64,000 nucleotides of DNA from Ornithinimicrobium pekingense DSM 21552 (GTDB lineage: Bacteria > Actinomycetota > Actinomycetes > Actinomycetales > Dermatophilaceae), in assembly GCF_000421185.1 (NCBI RefSeq), contig NZ_ATWJ01000009.1, positions 250,868 through 314,867 on the forward strand. The letters run 5' to 3'. Both the position numbers and the translations under genes were made by a program. Positions 18,806 to 27,965 of this stretch are shown in pieces. Within the stretch, counting starts at the first letter, position 1. Each line of letters begins with the position of its first letter. A model generated the notes under the pieces. It did no database searches. It was not told where the DNA came from and saw nothing but the letters and a program-made list of their open reading frames with translations.

Positions 18806-19299
18806 GAACGCTCCTCCCCGATGTCCTCGGCCCACAGCTCCGGGCTCCGCTGGATGAAGTCGGTCATCAGCCCGACGCAGCTGGGGTCATCCACGACCGT
18901 CACCTCGATGCCGTGCTCTTCCAGCCAGTCGTGCCCGCCGTGGAAGGTGCTGGCCTCTCCCACGATGAGCCGAGAGATGGCGAACTGGCGCACGAGGCCG
19001 GAGCAGTACCAGCACGGGGACAGGGTCGTCACCATCGTCATCCCGCGGTAGTGCGGCTGCCGTCCGGCGTCGCGAAACGCTTCTGTCTCCGCGTGTGCGG
19101 AAGGATCACCCGCCTGAACCCGCCTGTTGTGTCCTCGGCCGATGATGCGGCCGTCGGCCGCCAGCAGAACTGCGCCGATCGGCACCCCGCCCTCCTGCTG
19201 ACCCTGACGGGCCTCGTGCAGAGCCGCCTCGAGCCCAGCGCGGTCCGAGGGGCTGAGCTGCGCGCTCGGACTGTCGTCAACTACCGCGTGGTCGGTCAT
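18802..19299 (-). CDS. Fungal-type cytosine deaminase (CDA fold)
   Basis: 165 residues. Zinc deaminase of the cytidine deaminase superfamily: the metal and catalytic motif is SAHAETEAF (His ligand, proton-shuttle Glu) and SPCWYCSG (two Cys ligands). Size and TTLSPCWYC resemble yeast Fcy1 and guanine/tRNA-adenosine deaminase relatives, unlike the amidohydrolase CodA of E. coli. Coupling with an NCS1 permease favours cytosine to uracil conversion (inference). The stop overlaps the codB start. Divergent from the PucR regulator. Confidence 0.83.
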   Translation of the reverse strand: MTDHAVVDDSPSAQLSPSDRAGLEAALHEARQGQQEGGVPIGAVLLAADGRIIGRGHNRRVQAGDPSAHAETEAFRDAGRQPHYRGMTMVTTLSPCWYCSGLVRQFAISRLIVGEASTFHGGHDWLEEHGIEVTVVDDPSCVGLMTDFIQRSPELWAEDIGEERS

Positions 19300-19390
19300 G
19301 AGTGAATACCTCCGTCGTCCGGCGTCCTCATCGACGCCCGTGTGGACGAGCGTCCCAGCACCGTCGGCGTCCGGCAACGGGCGGAATGTC

Positions 19391-19420
19391 TTGCCTGGAC
19401 GGGTCCGACCCCGACAGGAT
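19391..19420 (+). promoter_or_regulatory. Putative pucR-type gene promoter
   Basis: TTGCCT (19391-19396), 18-base spacer, CAGGAT (19415-19420), 35 bases before the GTG start of the PucR-family regulator. Predicted by eye only. Confidence 0.4.
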
Positions 19421-19455
19421 GTCCGGTACCCCACCTTGTGTCAGGAGGCACACGA

Positions 19456-20952
19456 GTGCTCACTCTCGCCGAGTTCCTCAGCCACGAGAGCGTCTGCCGC
19501 GCGGACCCGCAGTTCCTGGGGCGGGACTACCACCTAGAGCGCCCAGTGCACTGGGTGCATTCGAGCGAGATCTACGAGATCGCGCCCCTCCTGTCCGGAG
19601 GTGAGGTCCTGCTCACCACCGGACTGGGGTTGGCGGGGGCGGACGCGGGGTCCCGACGGCACTGGGTGCGCGATGTCGCAGCGCGAGGCGTCGCAGCCGT
19701 GGCCCTCGAGCCTGGCCGCTCGCTCTCCGAGATGCCGCCGGAGATGATCGCAGAAGCACGGCGCGCCGACCTTCCGCTGGTGGTGCTTCGGCAGGTCGTG
19801 CCCTTCGCCGAGATCTGCAGGCAGGTCAACTCGGACCTGCTCTCCACGGAGCTGACCAGGCTCCGCCGCAGCGACTCGCTCGTGCAGCAGCTGCACGACG
19901 ACGCAGCCGACGGAGCCGGGGTCGAAGAGGTGGTCGCCAGGATCGCGCGGACCGCCGGCCTACCCGTCGAGGTGTGCACGCTCTCGGGACAGGTGGTCGC
20001 CGCCTCGGCCACCCCAGGCGCACCAGGCCACCGCCCGGACGAGCGCCCGGCCACCGCGGTCGTCCGGACGGCAGGGTCACCATGGGGCCACGTCTTCGTC
20101 GGAGCGCGGGCCACACCGGACACCCAGTTCCTCGCCGATCGGATCGCGGCTGTGGTGGGCCTGGTCGTCGAACGCTCCGCCCTCGACGGCGTCAGTCCCG
20201 CCCGGCCTGGAGTGGCACTGCTCAACGACCTGATCGAGAGGGGGCCCTCGGCAGGTCCAGCACGCACCAACCTGCTGGCGCGGGCAGCGGTGTGCGGCTT
20301 TCACCCGACGCCGAGGCAGCGGGTCGTCGGGCTGGCCGGTGTCAGCGCCGACCCCAGACGCAGCGCGATGCTGCTCTCGCGCACGGAGGGCCTGGCAACG
20401 CACCTTGTCGAGGCCGTGCGCGGTCAGGTGGTGGGGCTCGTGGCTGTGAGCTCCGAAGGGGACGCTTCGGGCCGGATCGCGCAGCTCCTCGACGAGGCCG
20501 CGATCCGGTCGGGCACAGAGGTCGTCGTCGGCCCGCCCGTCGACCTGGCTACGGCTGCACGGACCCTGGCGCGGGCTCGGGCTGGCCTGTCGGTGGCTGC
20601 GGGGGTCGAGGGTGCCCGCACCTGGCGGGGTTCCACAGTCCCTCATCTGCTCACGCACGTCCCGACGGACCAGCTGGACACCTTCGTGGAGGACGCACTA
20701 GGACCGCTGCGCCGGTGGGACGAGGTGCACTCGGGGCACCTGCTGCGGACCCTGGCGACCTGGATCGAGCACGGACTCAACATCAGCTCCACGGCCGGGG
20801 CTCTCCACGTCCGGCGCCAGACCGTCCACGAACGGATGTCCCGGATCCACCGCCTGCTGGGGTACGACCCCACCGCCGGCTCAGAACTGAACCACCTCGT
20901 GACCGCGGTCGCGGCGGCCCAGCTTCGCGCGGCCGGTGACGGCCGCACCTGA
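19456..20952 (+). CDS. PucR-family transcriptional regulator
   Basis: 498 residues. N-terminal PucR (purine catabolism regulator-like) domain: LTLAEFLSHESVCRADPQFLGRDYHLERPVHWVHSSEIYEIAPLL and GGEVLLTTGLGL. C-terminal HTH_30 domain: LLRTLATWIEHGLNISSTAGALHVRRQTVHERMSRIHRLLG. GTG 19456 has AGGAGG seven bases upstream. Divergent from the deaminase-permease operon with a 156-bp gap, it is the likely activator of that operon, responding to a pyrimidine or purine signal (inference). Confidence 0.88.
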   Translation: MLTLAEFLSHESVCRADPQFLGRDYHLERPVHWVHSSEIYEIAPLLSGGEVLLTTGLGLAGADAGSRRHWVRDVAARGVAAVALEPGRSLSEMPPEMIAEARRADLPLVVLRQVVPFAEICRQVNSDLLSTELTRLRRSDSLVQQLHDDAADGAGVEEVVARIARTAGLPVEVCTLSGQVVAASATPGAPGHRPDERPATAVVRTAGSPWGHVFVGARATPDTQFLADRIAAVVGLVVERSALDGVSPARPGVALLNDLIERGPSAGPARTNLLARAAVCGFHPTPRQRVVGLAGVSADPRRSAMLLSRTEGLATHLVEAVRGQVVGLVAVSSEGDASGRIAQLLDEAAIRSGTEVVVGPPVDLATAARTLARARAGLSVAAGVEGARTWRGSTVPHLLTHVPTDQLDTFVEDALGPLRRWDEVHSGHLLRTLATWIEHGLNISSTAGALHVRRQTVHERMSRIHRLLGYDPTAGSELNHLVTAVAAAQLRAAGDGRT

Positions 20953-20966
20953 CCGGCGCGAGGTCA

Positions 20967-20985
20967 CCGAGAGGAAGGCTCTCGG
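20967..20985 (+). terminator. Short hairpin after the PucR-type gene
   Basis: CCGAGAG and CTCTCGG flank a five-base loop, 14 bases after the stop codon. Compact stem without T-run. Confidence 0.55.
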
Positions 20986-21091
20986 CTCAGCCTGCCCAGC
21001 CACCCGCGTTTCGGCATACCCCGGTCCGCGCTTAGGCTGATGGGGTGCATGCCCGCCGTGGCGGGCGCCGTTCCAACGCTAGGAGCAGCCT

Positions 21092-22159
21092 GTGACCATC
21101 GCACCGGAGGGCCGTCGCCTGCTGCGGGTCGAGGCCCGCAACGCCGAGACGCCCATCGAGCGCAAGCCCTCGTGGATCCGCACCACCGCCAAGATGGGGC
21201 CGGAGTACCAGGAGCTGCACTCCATGGTGCGCAAGGGCGGGCTGCACACGGTGTGCCAGGAGGCCGGCTGCCCCAACATCTTCGAGTGCTGGGAGGACCG
21301 CGAGGCCACCTTCCTCATCGGCGGAGACATCTGCACCCGCCGCTGCGACTTCTGCGACATCGCCACCGGCCGCCCCAACCCGCTGGACATGGAGGAGCCG
21401 CGCAAGGTCGCCGAGTCGATCCGGACGATGGACCTGCGCTACGCCACCATCACCGGTGTGGCCCGCGACGACCAGAAGGACGGCGCGGCCTGGCTCTACG
21501 CCGAGGTCATCCGCAAGGTGCACGAGCTCAACCCGAACACCGGCGTGGAGATCCTGCCGCCGGACTTCGGCGCGGTCCCCGAGCTGGTCCAGCAGGTCTT
21601 CGACGCCCGGCCCGAGGTCTTCGCGCACAACCTGGAGACCGTGCCGCGCATCTTCAAGAAGATCCGCCCGGCGTTCACCTACGACAAGTCGCTGCGGGTG
21701 CTGTCGATGGCTCGCGAGAACGAGCTGGTCACCAAATCCAACCTCATCCTGGGCATGGGCGAGGAGGAGCACGAGATCGAGCAGGCGATGCGCGACCTGC
21801 ACGACGCCGGCTGCGACATCCTCACGATCACCCAGTACCTGCGCCCCTCCAAGCTGCACCACCCGATCGACCGGTGGGTCAAGCCCGAGGAGTTCGTGCA
21901 CTGGTCCGAGCTGGCCGAGGAGATCGGCTTCAAGGGCGTCATGGCCGGCCCGCTGGTGCGCAGCTCCTACCGCGCCGGCAAGCTCTACGCCTCGGCCATG
22001 ACCAAGTGGGGCCGGCCCATCCCGGAGAACCTGTCGCACCTGCGCGAGCAGTTCGAGGCCGCCGTGCCCGCCCGCCAGGAGGCCGCCTCGCTGGTCTCCA
22101 AGGGGCTCGTCGGCGACCCGCGCGGCGACCTGGGCACCGTCCGGCGCAGCGCCTGCTGA
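21092..22159 (+). CDS. lipA: Lipoyl synthase
   Basis: 355 residues. Radical SAM enzyme that inserts two sulfurs into octanoylated lipoyl domains. Auxiliary-cluster cysteines [12 protein letters not shown], radical SAM motif CTRRCDFC, and the C-terminal RSSYRAG that ligates the auxiliary cluster. GTG start follows AGGAGCAG. TAGGCT at 21033-21038 is a likely -10; the resulting leader contains a GCCCGCC/GGCGGGC hairpin (21051-21066) before the ribosome-binding site. It is separated from lipB by about 6.5 kb. Confidence 0.96.
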   Translation: MTIAPEGRRLLRVEARNAETPIERKPSWIRTTAKMGPEYQELHSMVRKGGLHTVCQEAGCPNIFECWEDREATFLIGGDICTRRCDFCDIATGRPNPLDMEEPRKVAESIRTMDLRYATITGVARDDQKDGAAWLYAEVIRKVHELNPNTGVEILPPDFGAVPELVQQVFDARPEVFAHNLETVPRIFKKIRPAFTYDKSLRVLSMARENELVTKSNLILGMGEEEHEIEQAMRDLHDAGCDILTITQYLRPSKLHHPIDRWVKPEEFVHWSELAEEIGFKGVMAGPLVRSSYRAGKLYASAMTKWGRPIPENLSHLREQFEAAVPARQEAASLVSKGLVGDPRGDLGTVRRSAC

Positions 22160-22187
22160 GCCTCCGGCACCCCGTATCCTGATCCCT

Positions 22188-22979
22188 ATGTCCTCCAGCA
22201 CCCCCGACGGCGGCGAGCCGACGAAGAAGGGCCTGTTCGGCCGCCGCGCCACCAAGGCCAAGGACCCCAAGAAGCCGGGTCGTATGGCGCAGGTCCGCCA
22301 GGTCTTCACGATGACCCGCAAGGCCGACCCGGCCGCGGTCTGGTGGATGATCCTCGCCGCGCTGGCCGTGCTGGTCGTCGCGGTGCTCGTCGGCATCTGG
22401 ATCGACCAGGTCGTCTACACGCTGATCATCGGCCTGCCGCTGGCCATCCTGGCCGCGACGGTCGTGCTGGGCCGACGCGCCGAGAAGGCTGCCTTCGCCC
22501 AGATCGAGGGCCAGCCGGGCGCCACGTCCGCCGTGATGGGGCAGCTGAAGCGGGGATGGTTCTACGACCAGGAGCCCGTCGCGGCCGAGGCCGGTGGCCA
22601 GATGCGCGGCATGCGCGACCTGCACAACGCCGCGATGGTCTTCCGCGCCGTGGGCAAGCCCGGCGTCGTGCTCATCGCCGAGGGCCCCCGGGGTGCCGCC
22701 CAGCGCCTGGCGGCCGCCGAGCGCAAGCGCGTCAGCCGGGTCGTCGGCGACGAGGTGCCGGTGCACACGATCACCGTCGGCTCGGGCGAGAGCGACACCA
22801 CCCTGCGCAAGGTCGTCCCCACCATCAAGAAGCTGCCCAAGAAGCTGTCCAACGACGAGGCCCTCGTCGTCCAGCAGCGGCTCAAGGCGCTCGGTGGCAA
22901 GAACCGCCCGCCGATCCCCGCCGGCATCGACCCGAGCCGTGCCCCGCGGATGAGCCGCAAGGCCCTGCGCGGCCGCTGA
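22188..22979 (+). CDS. DUF4191 membrane protein
   Basis: 263 residues. Basic N-terminus, two membrane helices (about 52-71 and 76-94), then a soluble domain with FAQIEGQPGATSAVMGQLKRGWFYDQEPV and a basic C-terminus, the actinobacterial DUF4191 pattern. Commonly found beside lipA in this phylum; function unknown. ATG is seven bases after TATCCT (22175-22180), so likely leaderless, though it could also be read through from lipA 28 bp upstream. Confidence 0.88.
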   Translation: MSSSTPDGGEPTKKGLFGRRATKAKDPKKPGRMAQVRQVFTMTRKADPAAVWWMILAALAVLVVAVLVGIWIDQVVYTLIIGLPLAILAATVVLGRRAEKAAFAQIEGQPGATSAVMGQLKRGWFYDQEPVAAEAGGQMRGMRDLHNAAMVFRAVGKPGVVLIAEGPRGAAQRLAAAERKRVSRVVGDEVPVHTITVGSGESDTTLRKVVPTIKKLPKKLSNDEALVVQQRLKALGGKNRPPIPAGIDPSRAPRMSRKALRGR

Positions 22980-23029
22980 GGCGTGGAGCGGCCGCGGTCA
23001 CCCCGACACCCGGCCGTCCGCGGCCGCCT

Positions 23030-23069
23030 GTGGTGACCTCGTGTCGCCCTGGCAGCACGTAGTCACCAC
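23030..23069. terminator. Interrupted hairpin between convergent genes
   Basis: GTGGTGAC-N2-CGTG pairs with CACG-N2-GTCACCAC around a 12-base loop, between the DUF4191 stop and the response-regulator stop. Likely bidirectional terminator. Confidence 0.7.
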
Positions 23070-23072
23070 GGT

Positions 23073-23756
23073 CTACTCGCCCTCCCCCACCCCGACGAGC
23101 CCGCTGCGGTAGGCCAACGCCGCCACCTGCACCCGGTCGCGCAGGTCCAGCTTGGTCAGCAGCCGTGAGACATAGGTCTTGACGGTCGCCTCGCTGAGGA
23201 ACAGCGTCGCCCCGATCTCGGCGTTGGACAGGCCGCGCGCGACCAGCCGCGCCACCTCCAGCTCGCGCTCGGTGAGCTCGGCCAGCTCGGGCGGGGGCGC
23301 TCCCGGCAGCGGGCGGGCGGTGAACCGCTCCAGCAGCCGGGAGATCAACGCCGGGGCCAGCATCGACTCACCCCGGGCGACCACCCGCACCGCGTGCACC
23401 AGGTCCTCGGGCGAGACGTCCTTGAGCAGGAAGCCGGAGGCCCCGGCCCGGACCGCCTCGTAGACGTACTCGTCCAGGTCGAAGGTGGTCAGCACGAGCA
23501 CCCGCGGCCGGGGCCCGGCGAGCTCCATGACGCGCCGGGTCGCCTCCACCCCGTCCAGCCGGGGCATCCGGATGTCCATGAGCACGACGTCGGGGCGGAC
23601 CTCCCGCACGAGCTCCACCGCCTCGAGACCGTCACCGGCCTCCCCCAGCACCATGAGACCGGCGCGCTCGAGGATGAGCCGGAAGCCCATCCGCACCAGC
23701 TCCTGGTCGTCGACGACCACCACGGTCGTGGCGGCACCCGGCGAGGGCTGCGTCAT
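23073..23756 (-). CDS. NarL/LuxR-type response regulator
   Basis: 227 residues. Receiver domain with acidic pocket VVDDQ, phospho-acceptor Asp in DVVLMDIRMPRLDG, conserved Thr in LVLTTF and Lys in FLLKD; C-terminal GerE HTH (LTERELEVARLVARGLSNAEIGATLFLSEATVKTYVSRLLTKL). Its start overlaps the histidine kinase stop (ATGA). Probable targets are its own operon and the divergent membrane protein at 25118, whose shared promoter region has repeated GTCATCC half-sites. Confidence 0.93.
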   Translation of the reverse strand: MTQPSPGAATTVVVVDDQELVRMGFRLILERAGLMVLGEAGDGLEAVELVREVRPDVVLMDIRMPRLDGVEATRRVMELAGPRPRVLVLTTFDLDEYVYEAVRAGASGFLLKDVSPEDLVHAVRVVARGESMLAPALISRLLERFTARPLPGAPPPELAELTERELEVARLVARGLSNAEIGATLFLSEATVKTYVSRLLTKLDLRDRVQVAALAYRSGLVGVGEGE

Positions 23757-24916
23757 ACCCGCTCCAGCGGCAGCACCGCGCGCACGGTGAACCCGTGCTC
23801 CCCCGCGTCGGCCTCGACCCGCCCGCCGAAGAGGGCGACGCGCTCGCGCATCCCGACCAGCCCGTGCCCAGGCTCAGCCCCCGGCTGCCGCGCGGGTCCG
23901 GCGTCGGTGACCCTGATCTCCAGCGACTCGGGCGCGAACTGCATCGCCACCCGGGCGCTGGTCGCCCGGGAGTGGCGACGCACGTTGGTCAGGGCCTCCT
24001 GGACCACCCGGTATGCGGTGAGGTCGAGGCCCGCGGGCAGGGTGGGCGGCACACCGCTCACGTCGAGGTCGACCGACAGACCCACGCCACGGGCGGCCTC
24101 GACCAGGTCCGGCAGGGCGGCGATGCCCGGCTGCGGTGCGAGGTCGTGGCCCAGGCCGGGGTCCGGGTCACGCAGCATGCCCACGAGCCGGCGCATCTCG
24201 GCCAGGGCGCCTGACCCGGTCGTGCGGATGGTGGCCAGCGCCCGGCGGGCGAACTCCGGGTCGTCCTCGACCACCTGCTCCGCGGCGCCGGCCTGCACGA
24301 CGATGACCCCGACGGAGTGGGCGACGATGTCGTGCAGCTCGCGGGCGATCCGGGCCCGCTCGTCGGAGATCGCGGCCAGCTCCCGCTCCCGAGCCGTCGT
24401 CTCCGCGACATGGGCCCGGACAGCCTCGGCCGCCGCCCGGTCGGCGGACACCCGCAGCCCGTGCCCGACCAGCCACACGAGGGTGAGCACGCCCCAGTGG
24501 AAGAGCAGCTCGTTGGGCGACTGCAGGAGGGGGACGAAGAGGTCCGCGAGGGCGATGAAGGCGATGGCCGCGCCGGTCCCCACCCGCCGGTAGGTGCCCG
24601 TCCCGTGCCGGGCGATGGTGAAGACCAGCACGAGCACCGGCACGAGCTGACCGAAGAAGAGCAGGTGCAGGCCCTGCCCGCCCTCGAACACCCCGAGCAG
24701 GGGCCAGACCAGCAGCCCCGCCAGCGCCACCCACGGCCGGGCCCGGCGCACGGCCAGGTGCGCGGCGAACCAGACCACCCCGACGGTGCTCACGAACGGT
24801 GAGCCGTCCCCGGACAGCGACTCGAAGGGCACCCACACCTCGAGCAGGCCGACCGCCGCGACCAGGCCGGCGACGGCCACGTCGACGGCCCACCCGCGCC
24901 TGCTCAGCGGCTCCAC
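23753..24916 (-). CDS. Histidine kinase, HisKA_3/NarL type
   Basis: About 387 residues. N-terminal membrane domain with several helices (to about residue 150), dimerisation helix with phospho-acceptor His in RARIARELHDIVAHSVGVIVVQA, and an HATPase domain with VVQEALTNVRRHS and GHGLVGMRERV. The -10 TAGATT (24923-24928) lies six bases before GTG 24916, which suggests a leaderless start there; a GTG at 24922 directly abutting the -10 is the other option. No extracytoplasmic sensor domain: signal probably sensed in the membrane. Confidence 0.9.
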   Translation of the reverse strand: MEPLSRRGWAVDVAVAGLVAAVGLLEVWVPFESLSGDGSPFVSTVGVVWFAAHLAVRRARPWVALAGLLVWPLLGVFEGGQGLHLLFFGQLVPVLVLVFTIARHGTGTYRRVGTGAAIAFIALADLFVPLLQSPNELLFHWGVLTLVWLVGHGLRVSADRAAAEAVRAHVAETTARERELAAISDERARIARELHDIVAHSVGVIVVQAGAAEQVVEDDPEFARRALATIRTTGSGALAEMRRLVGMLRDPDPGLGHDLAPQPGIAALPDLVEAARGVGLSVDLDVSGVPPTLPAGLDLTAYRVVQEALTNVRRHSRATSARVAMQFAPESLEIRVTDAGPARQPGAEPGHGLVGMRERVALFGGRVEADAGEHGFTVRAVLPLERV

Positions 24917-24950
24917 GAGCACAATCTAGGGCCCGGTGGCCCCGGCCGTC

Positions 24951-25012
24951 GTCATCCTGGGGTTGACCGGCCCCACCCCTCAGGGATGACACGGTCCGGA
25001 GCCGTCATCCTT
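24951..25012. promoter_or_regulatory. Candidate response-regulator sites (GTCATCC half-sites)
   Basis: GTCATCCTG at 24951 and AGGGATGAC at 24982-24990 form an inverted repeat; a third half-site GTCATCCTT lies at 25004-25012. They sit between the divergent histidine-kinase operon and the membrane protein gene at 25118. NarL-type regulators commonly bind such heptamer pairs, but assignment to this regulator is inference. Confidence 0.5.
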
Positions 25013-25117
25013 GCGTCGCTGCACGCACGACCTCAGGCCGATCCGCGGCGTCCCCCGGGTGCCTAGCGTCGGGGCAGACGGACCGCAGGGGTCCGCCACC
25101 TGGCAGGGAGGACCACC

Positions 25118-25801
25118 ATGAGCACCGCATCACTCACCCGCACGGCCGTCGCCGCGGCCCTGGTCGTCGGGGTCGCGCTGACCGTCGTCAGCGTGGCCAC
25201 GATGCCTGACTTCTCCGGGGACCAGGCCGAGAGGCTGCAGGCGGTCGCCGCCAGTCCTCGGGCACCCCTGTCAGCGTGGACCTGGGTCCTGTCCCAGCCG
25301 CTGCTCGGGATCGGGGTCGTCGGTGTGGCCCATCTGGCCCGCCGGTCCGCACCCGTCCTGGCCACCCTCGCCGCGGTGGCCTTCGGGCTCGGGGTGCTGG
25401 GGCACGCCGTCTACGGGGGCATCAACCTCGCGATGCTGGCGATGGCCGAGGACCTCGGCGCGCTCGAGGCCCACGTCGCCGTGCTCGACCGCCTCGAGGG
25501 TGGCCTCATGCTGCCGTTCATGGCCGCCGGGCTGCTCGGGACCGTGCTCGGCGTCCTGCTGCTGGCAGCCACGACCTGGCGTGCCGGCCTCGGCCCGCGC
25601 TGGGTCGGCCCGGCCCTGGTGGTGTGGGTCGTCGTGGAGTTCGTCGGGTCCGGCCTGGTCGAGTGGGCCGGCGTCGCCTCGGGAGCGCTGCTCACCGTGG
25701 CGTTCGGAACGCTGGCGGCCACCGTCTGGCGCTCCTCGATCACCCACTGGCAGACGGCCGCCGAGACGACGGCGGCCGCCCCTGACGCCGTGACGGTCTG
25801 A
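25118..25801 (+). CDS. Multi-pass membrane protein (DUF4386-like)
   Basis: 227 residues with about six membrane segments; an acidic loop after the first (PDFSGDQAERLQA). Resembles the DUF4386-type membrane proteins of Actinobacteria, not firmly. ATG has GGCAGGGAGG upstream; TAGCGT at 25064-25069 is a plausible -10. It is divergent from the two-component operon and is probably its regulated output (inference from the shared GTCATCC sites). Confidence 0.65.
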   Translation: MSTASLTRTAVAAALVVGVALTVVSVATMPDFSGDQAERLQAVAASPRAPLSAWTWVLSQPLLGIGVVGVAHLARRSAPVLATLAAVAFGLGVLGHAVYGGINLAMLAMAEDLGALEAHVAVLDRLEGGLMLPFMAAGLLGTVLGVLLLAATTWRAGLGPRWVGPALVVWVVVEFVGSGLVEWAGVASGALLTVAFGTLAATVWRSSITHWQTAAETTAAAPDAVTV

Positions 25802-27499
25802 CTACCGCGGCCGGGCGAACCAGTCGCCCGTGACCGCCAGGTCGGACACGGCATACGCCTCGCGCAGCAGCTCGGCGCCGTCGGCCCCGGGGAGGACCTC
25901 CCCGTCGGAGCTGACCGCCGAGCCGCTGTGCGGACCGAGCAGCGTGCGGCCCATGACCGCACCGGCGTAGCGCTCGGCGGGGATCCCCAAGAGCTGGGCC
26001 AGCGTCGGCAGCACGTCGACCTGGCCCCCGGACGTGGAGATGCGACGCCCGTCCATCCCGGGGACGTGGACCAGGAAGGGCACCCTGTCCTCGTTGTCGT
26101 CCAGCCACAGCTCGTCCTCCGCGACGTAGCGGCTCGGGCCCTGGTGGTCGCCGACCACGACGATCGCCGACCGCTCCAGCAGACCCCGCTCCTCCAGCTC
26201 GCGGGCGAACTGCCCCAGCTGGGCGTCGGTGTAGTGCACGGTCTGCAGGTAGCGGCTGGTCGCGTCGTCGCCGGGCAGCTCCAGCCCCTGCAGAGGCTCC
26301 GGCAGGTGCCAGGGCGTGTGCGACGTGGTGGTGATCAGGTGCAGGAAGCGCGGCGCGGGCAGGCGGTCGATCTCGCGCAGCGCCTGGTCGAAGAGGTCCT
26401 CGTCCGCCAGGCCCATGCCCAGCTCGGTGCCGTGGGCGAAGTCCCGTTCGGCGACGTAGCGCTCGTAGCCCAGCCGCGGGAAGACCCGGTCGCGGTTCCA
26501 AAAGGTCCGGACGTCACCGTGCAGCGCCACGGGCCGGTAGCCCTCAGCCTGCAGCAGCCGGGGCAGGCTCGTGTAGCCGGCGTTGTCCGGGAAGCGCATG
26601 AAAGCCGCCCCGGAGCGCAGCGGGTAGACACCCGCGAGCATGAGCAGCTCGGCGTCGGAGCTGGTGCCGTCGCGGACCTGCTCGACGACGTGGTCGAAGA
26701 CCAGGCTCTCCTCCATCCAGCCGTTGAGCGTCGGCGTGACCTCCTGACCGAACGGCTCGGCCTCGAGCACCACCTCCTCCAGCGACTCGAACTGCACGAG
26801 GTAGACGTCGCGGCCCTCCAGCAGGCCGACCAGGTCGGCGTGCTCAGGCGCGACCTCGCGCTGGTATGCGGCGTTGCCGGCGAGCCAGTCGCCCACCCGC
26901 TCCCGCTCGGCCGGCGTCAGCGCGCGGTTGATGTCGACCAGCTCGTCGTAGGCCTCGTGGGCATGGGCGCCGAGCGGGGACAGGGCCACGACCCGCAGCC
27001 CGGGGTCGGAGCTCTGGGCGAGCACCTGCACGGCGAAGGCCAGGGCCGCACCGCCGGCCACCAGTGCCGCCGTGCGCGGACGCACCCTGCGGTGCTGCTT
27101 CCGCGGGTGGCTGCGCCGCCACCGCGCGGAGGCCGCCAGCGCCCCCAGGGCGAGCAGGTCCGCGAAGAGCACCACGTCATACCAGCGGACCATGGCCAGC
27201 ACCGAGGACCCGAGGCCCTCGAAGCTGCCGGCCGCGGCGACCATGTGCAGGCTGAGCAGGCGGCCCGACGCGCGGGCGTTGAGCAGGTCGGCGACCAGCA
27301 GCAGCGTGACGAGCACGTCGGCACTCACGAGGTATGCGGTGCGCGACCGCCCGTGCAGGAGCAGCGCGGGGCTGACCAGCAGGGCGATCAGCGGCAGCGC
27401 GCTGAGGGCGACCAGCGCCGCCCACCGGTCCATCTCGAGGACCGCCGCCGCCACGAGGACGGACTTGGCCGCCAGCGCGGCCGTGACCAGAAGGAGCAC
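25802..27499 (-). CDS. LtaS-like membrane sulfatase/phosphoglycerol transferase
   Basis: 565 residues. About five N-terminal membrane helices (to about residue 170) then an extracytoplasmic alkaline-phosphatase-fold domain: metal-site Glu in LVQFESLEEV, nucleophile Thr in RDGTSSDAELLMLAG, fold motifs GYTSLPRLLQAEGYRPVALHGD and LITTTSHTPW, and metal ligands in VVVGDHQGP. LtaS-family enzymes transfer glycerol-phosphate onto lipoteichoic acid; many actinobacterial members have unproven substrates. The GTG start is 18 bp after the RDD-gene stop, so both are likely one operon. Confidence 0.85.
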   Translation of the reverse strand: MLLLVTAALAAKSVLVAAAVLEMDRWAALVALSALPLIALLVSPALLLHGRSRTAYLVSADVLVTLLLVADLLNARASGRLLSLHMVAAAGSFEGLGSSVLAMVRWYDVVLFADLLALGALAASARWRRSHPRKQHRRVRPRTAALVAGGAALAFAVQVLAQSSDPGLRVVALSPLGAHAHEAYDELVDINRALTPAERERVGDWLAGNAAYQREVAPEHADLVGLLEGRDVYLVQFESLEEVVLEAEPFGQEVTPTLNGWMEESLVFDHVVEQVRDGTSSDAELLMLAGVYPLRSGAAFMRFPDNAGYTSLPRLLQAEGYRPVALHGDVRTFWNRDRVFPRLGYERYVAERDFAHGTELGMGLADEDLFDQALREIDRLPAPRFLHLITTTSHTPWHLPEPLQGLELPGDDATSRYLQTVHYTDAQLGQFARELEERGLLERSAIVVVGDHQGPSRYVAEDELWLDDNEDRVPFLVHVPGMDGRRISTSGGQVDVLPTLAQLLGIPAERYAGAVMGRTLLGPHSGSAVSSDGEVLPGADGAELLREAYAVSDLAVTGDWFARPR

Positions 27500-27517
27500 C
27501 GGGGTCTGTCCGCTGCC

Positions 27518-27943
27518 TCAGCGGGCCCGGACGACGACCGTGCGGGCGGCCTTGTCGTGCAGACCGCGGCCGTCGGCATCCATGATGATGGCGGGGACGA
27601 AGAGGACGATGAGCGCGGCCCGGGCCACGGACCGCAGCGGCGGCGGTGGAGCCGCCTGCTCCAGCGCGTCGACCGACACGACCCGGATGCCCAGGAGGCG
27701 GTGCCCGATGGTCGTCCCGAGGGTGGTGACGAGCAGGACGTTCATGGCGAGCAGGATGCCGAGCGGCAGGAAGGCGTAGGCGCCCTCCACCTCGCCCCAC
27801 GGCATACCCAGCCCGACGGCGATGAGCAGGCACAGCGCCCAGTCGACGCAGAAGGCGGCGGTGCGGCGCAGGAGCGGCGCCACCGACCCCCCACCGGCCG
27901 GGGGCAGACCGAGGGACTGTCCCTGGTAGGTGGGTGCGCTCAC
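27518..27943 (-). CDS. RDD family membrane protein
   Basis: 141 residues. RDD pattern: LLRRTAAFCVDWALCLLIAVGLG, TTLGTTIGHRLLGIRVVSVD, and an Asp-Lys end GLHDKAARTVVV, with about three membrane segments. Function of the family is poorly known (ion transport or membrane protein partner). GTG 27943 lies seven bases after TACCCT (27951-27956): leaderless. Divergent from glnA, and its promoter is beside the GlnR boxes. Confidence 0.85.
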   Translation of the reverse strand: MSAPTYQGQSLGLPPAGGGSVAPLLRRTAAFCVDWALCLLIAVGLGMPWGEVEGAYAFLPLGILLAMNVLLVTTLGTTIGHRLLGIRVVSVDALEQAAPPPPLRSVARAALIVLFVPAIIMDADGRGLHDKAARTVVVRAR

Positions 27944-27965
27944 GCCACCCAGGGTATCGATCGGT

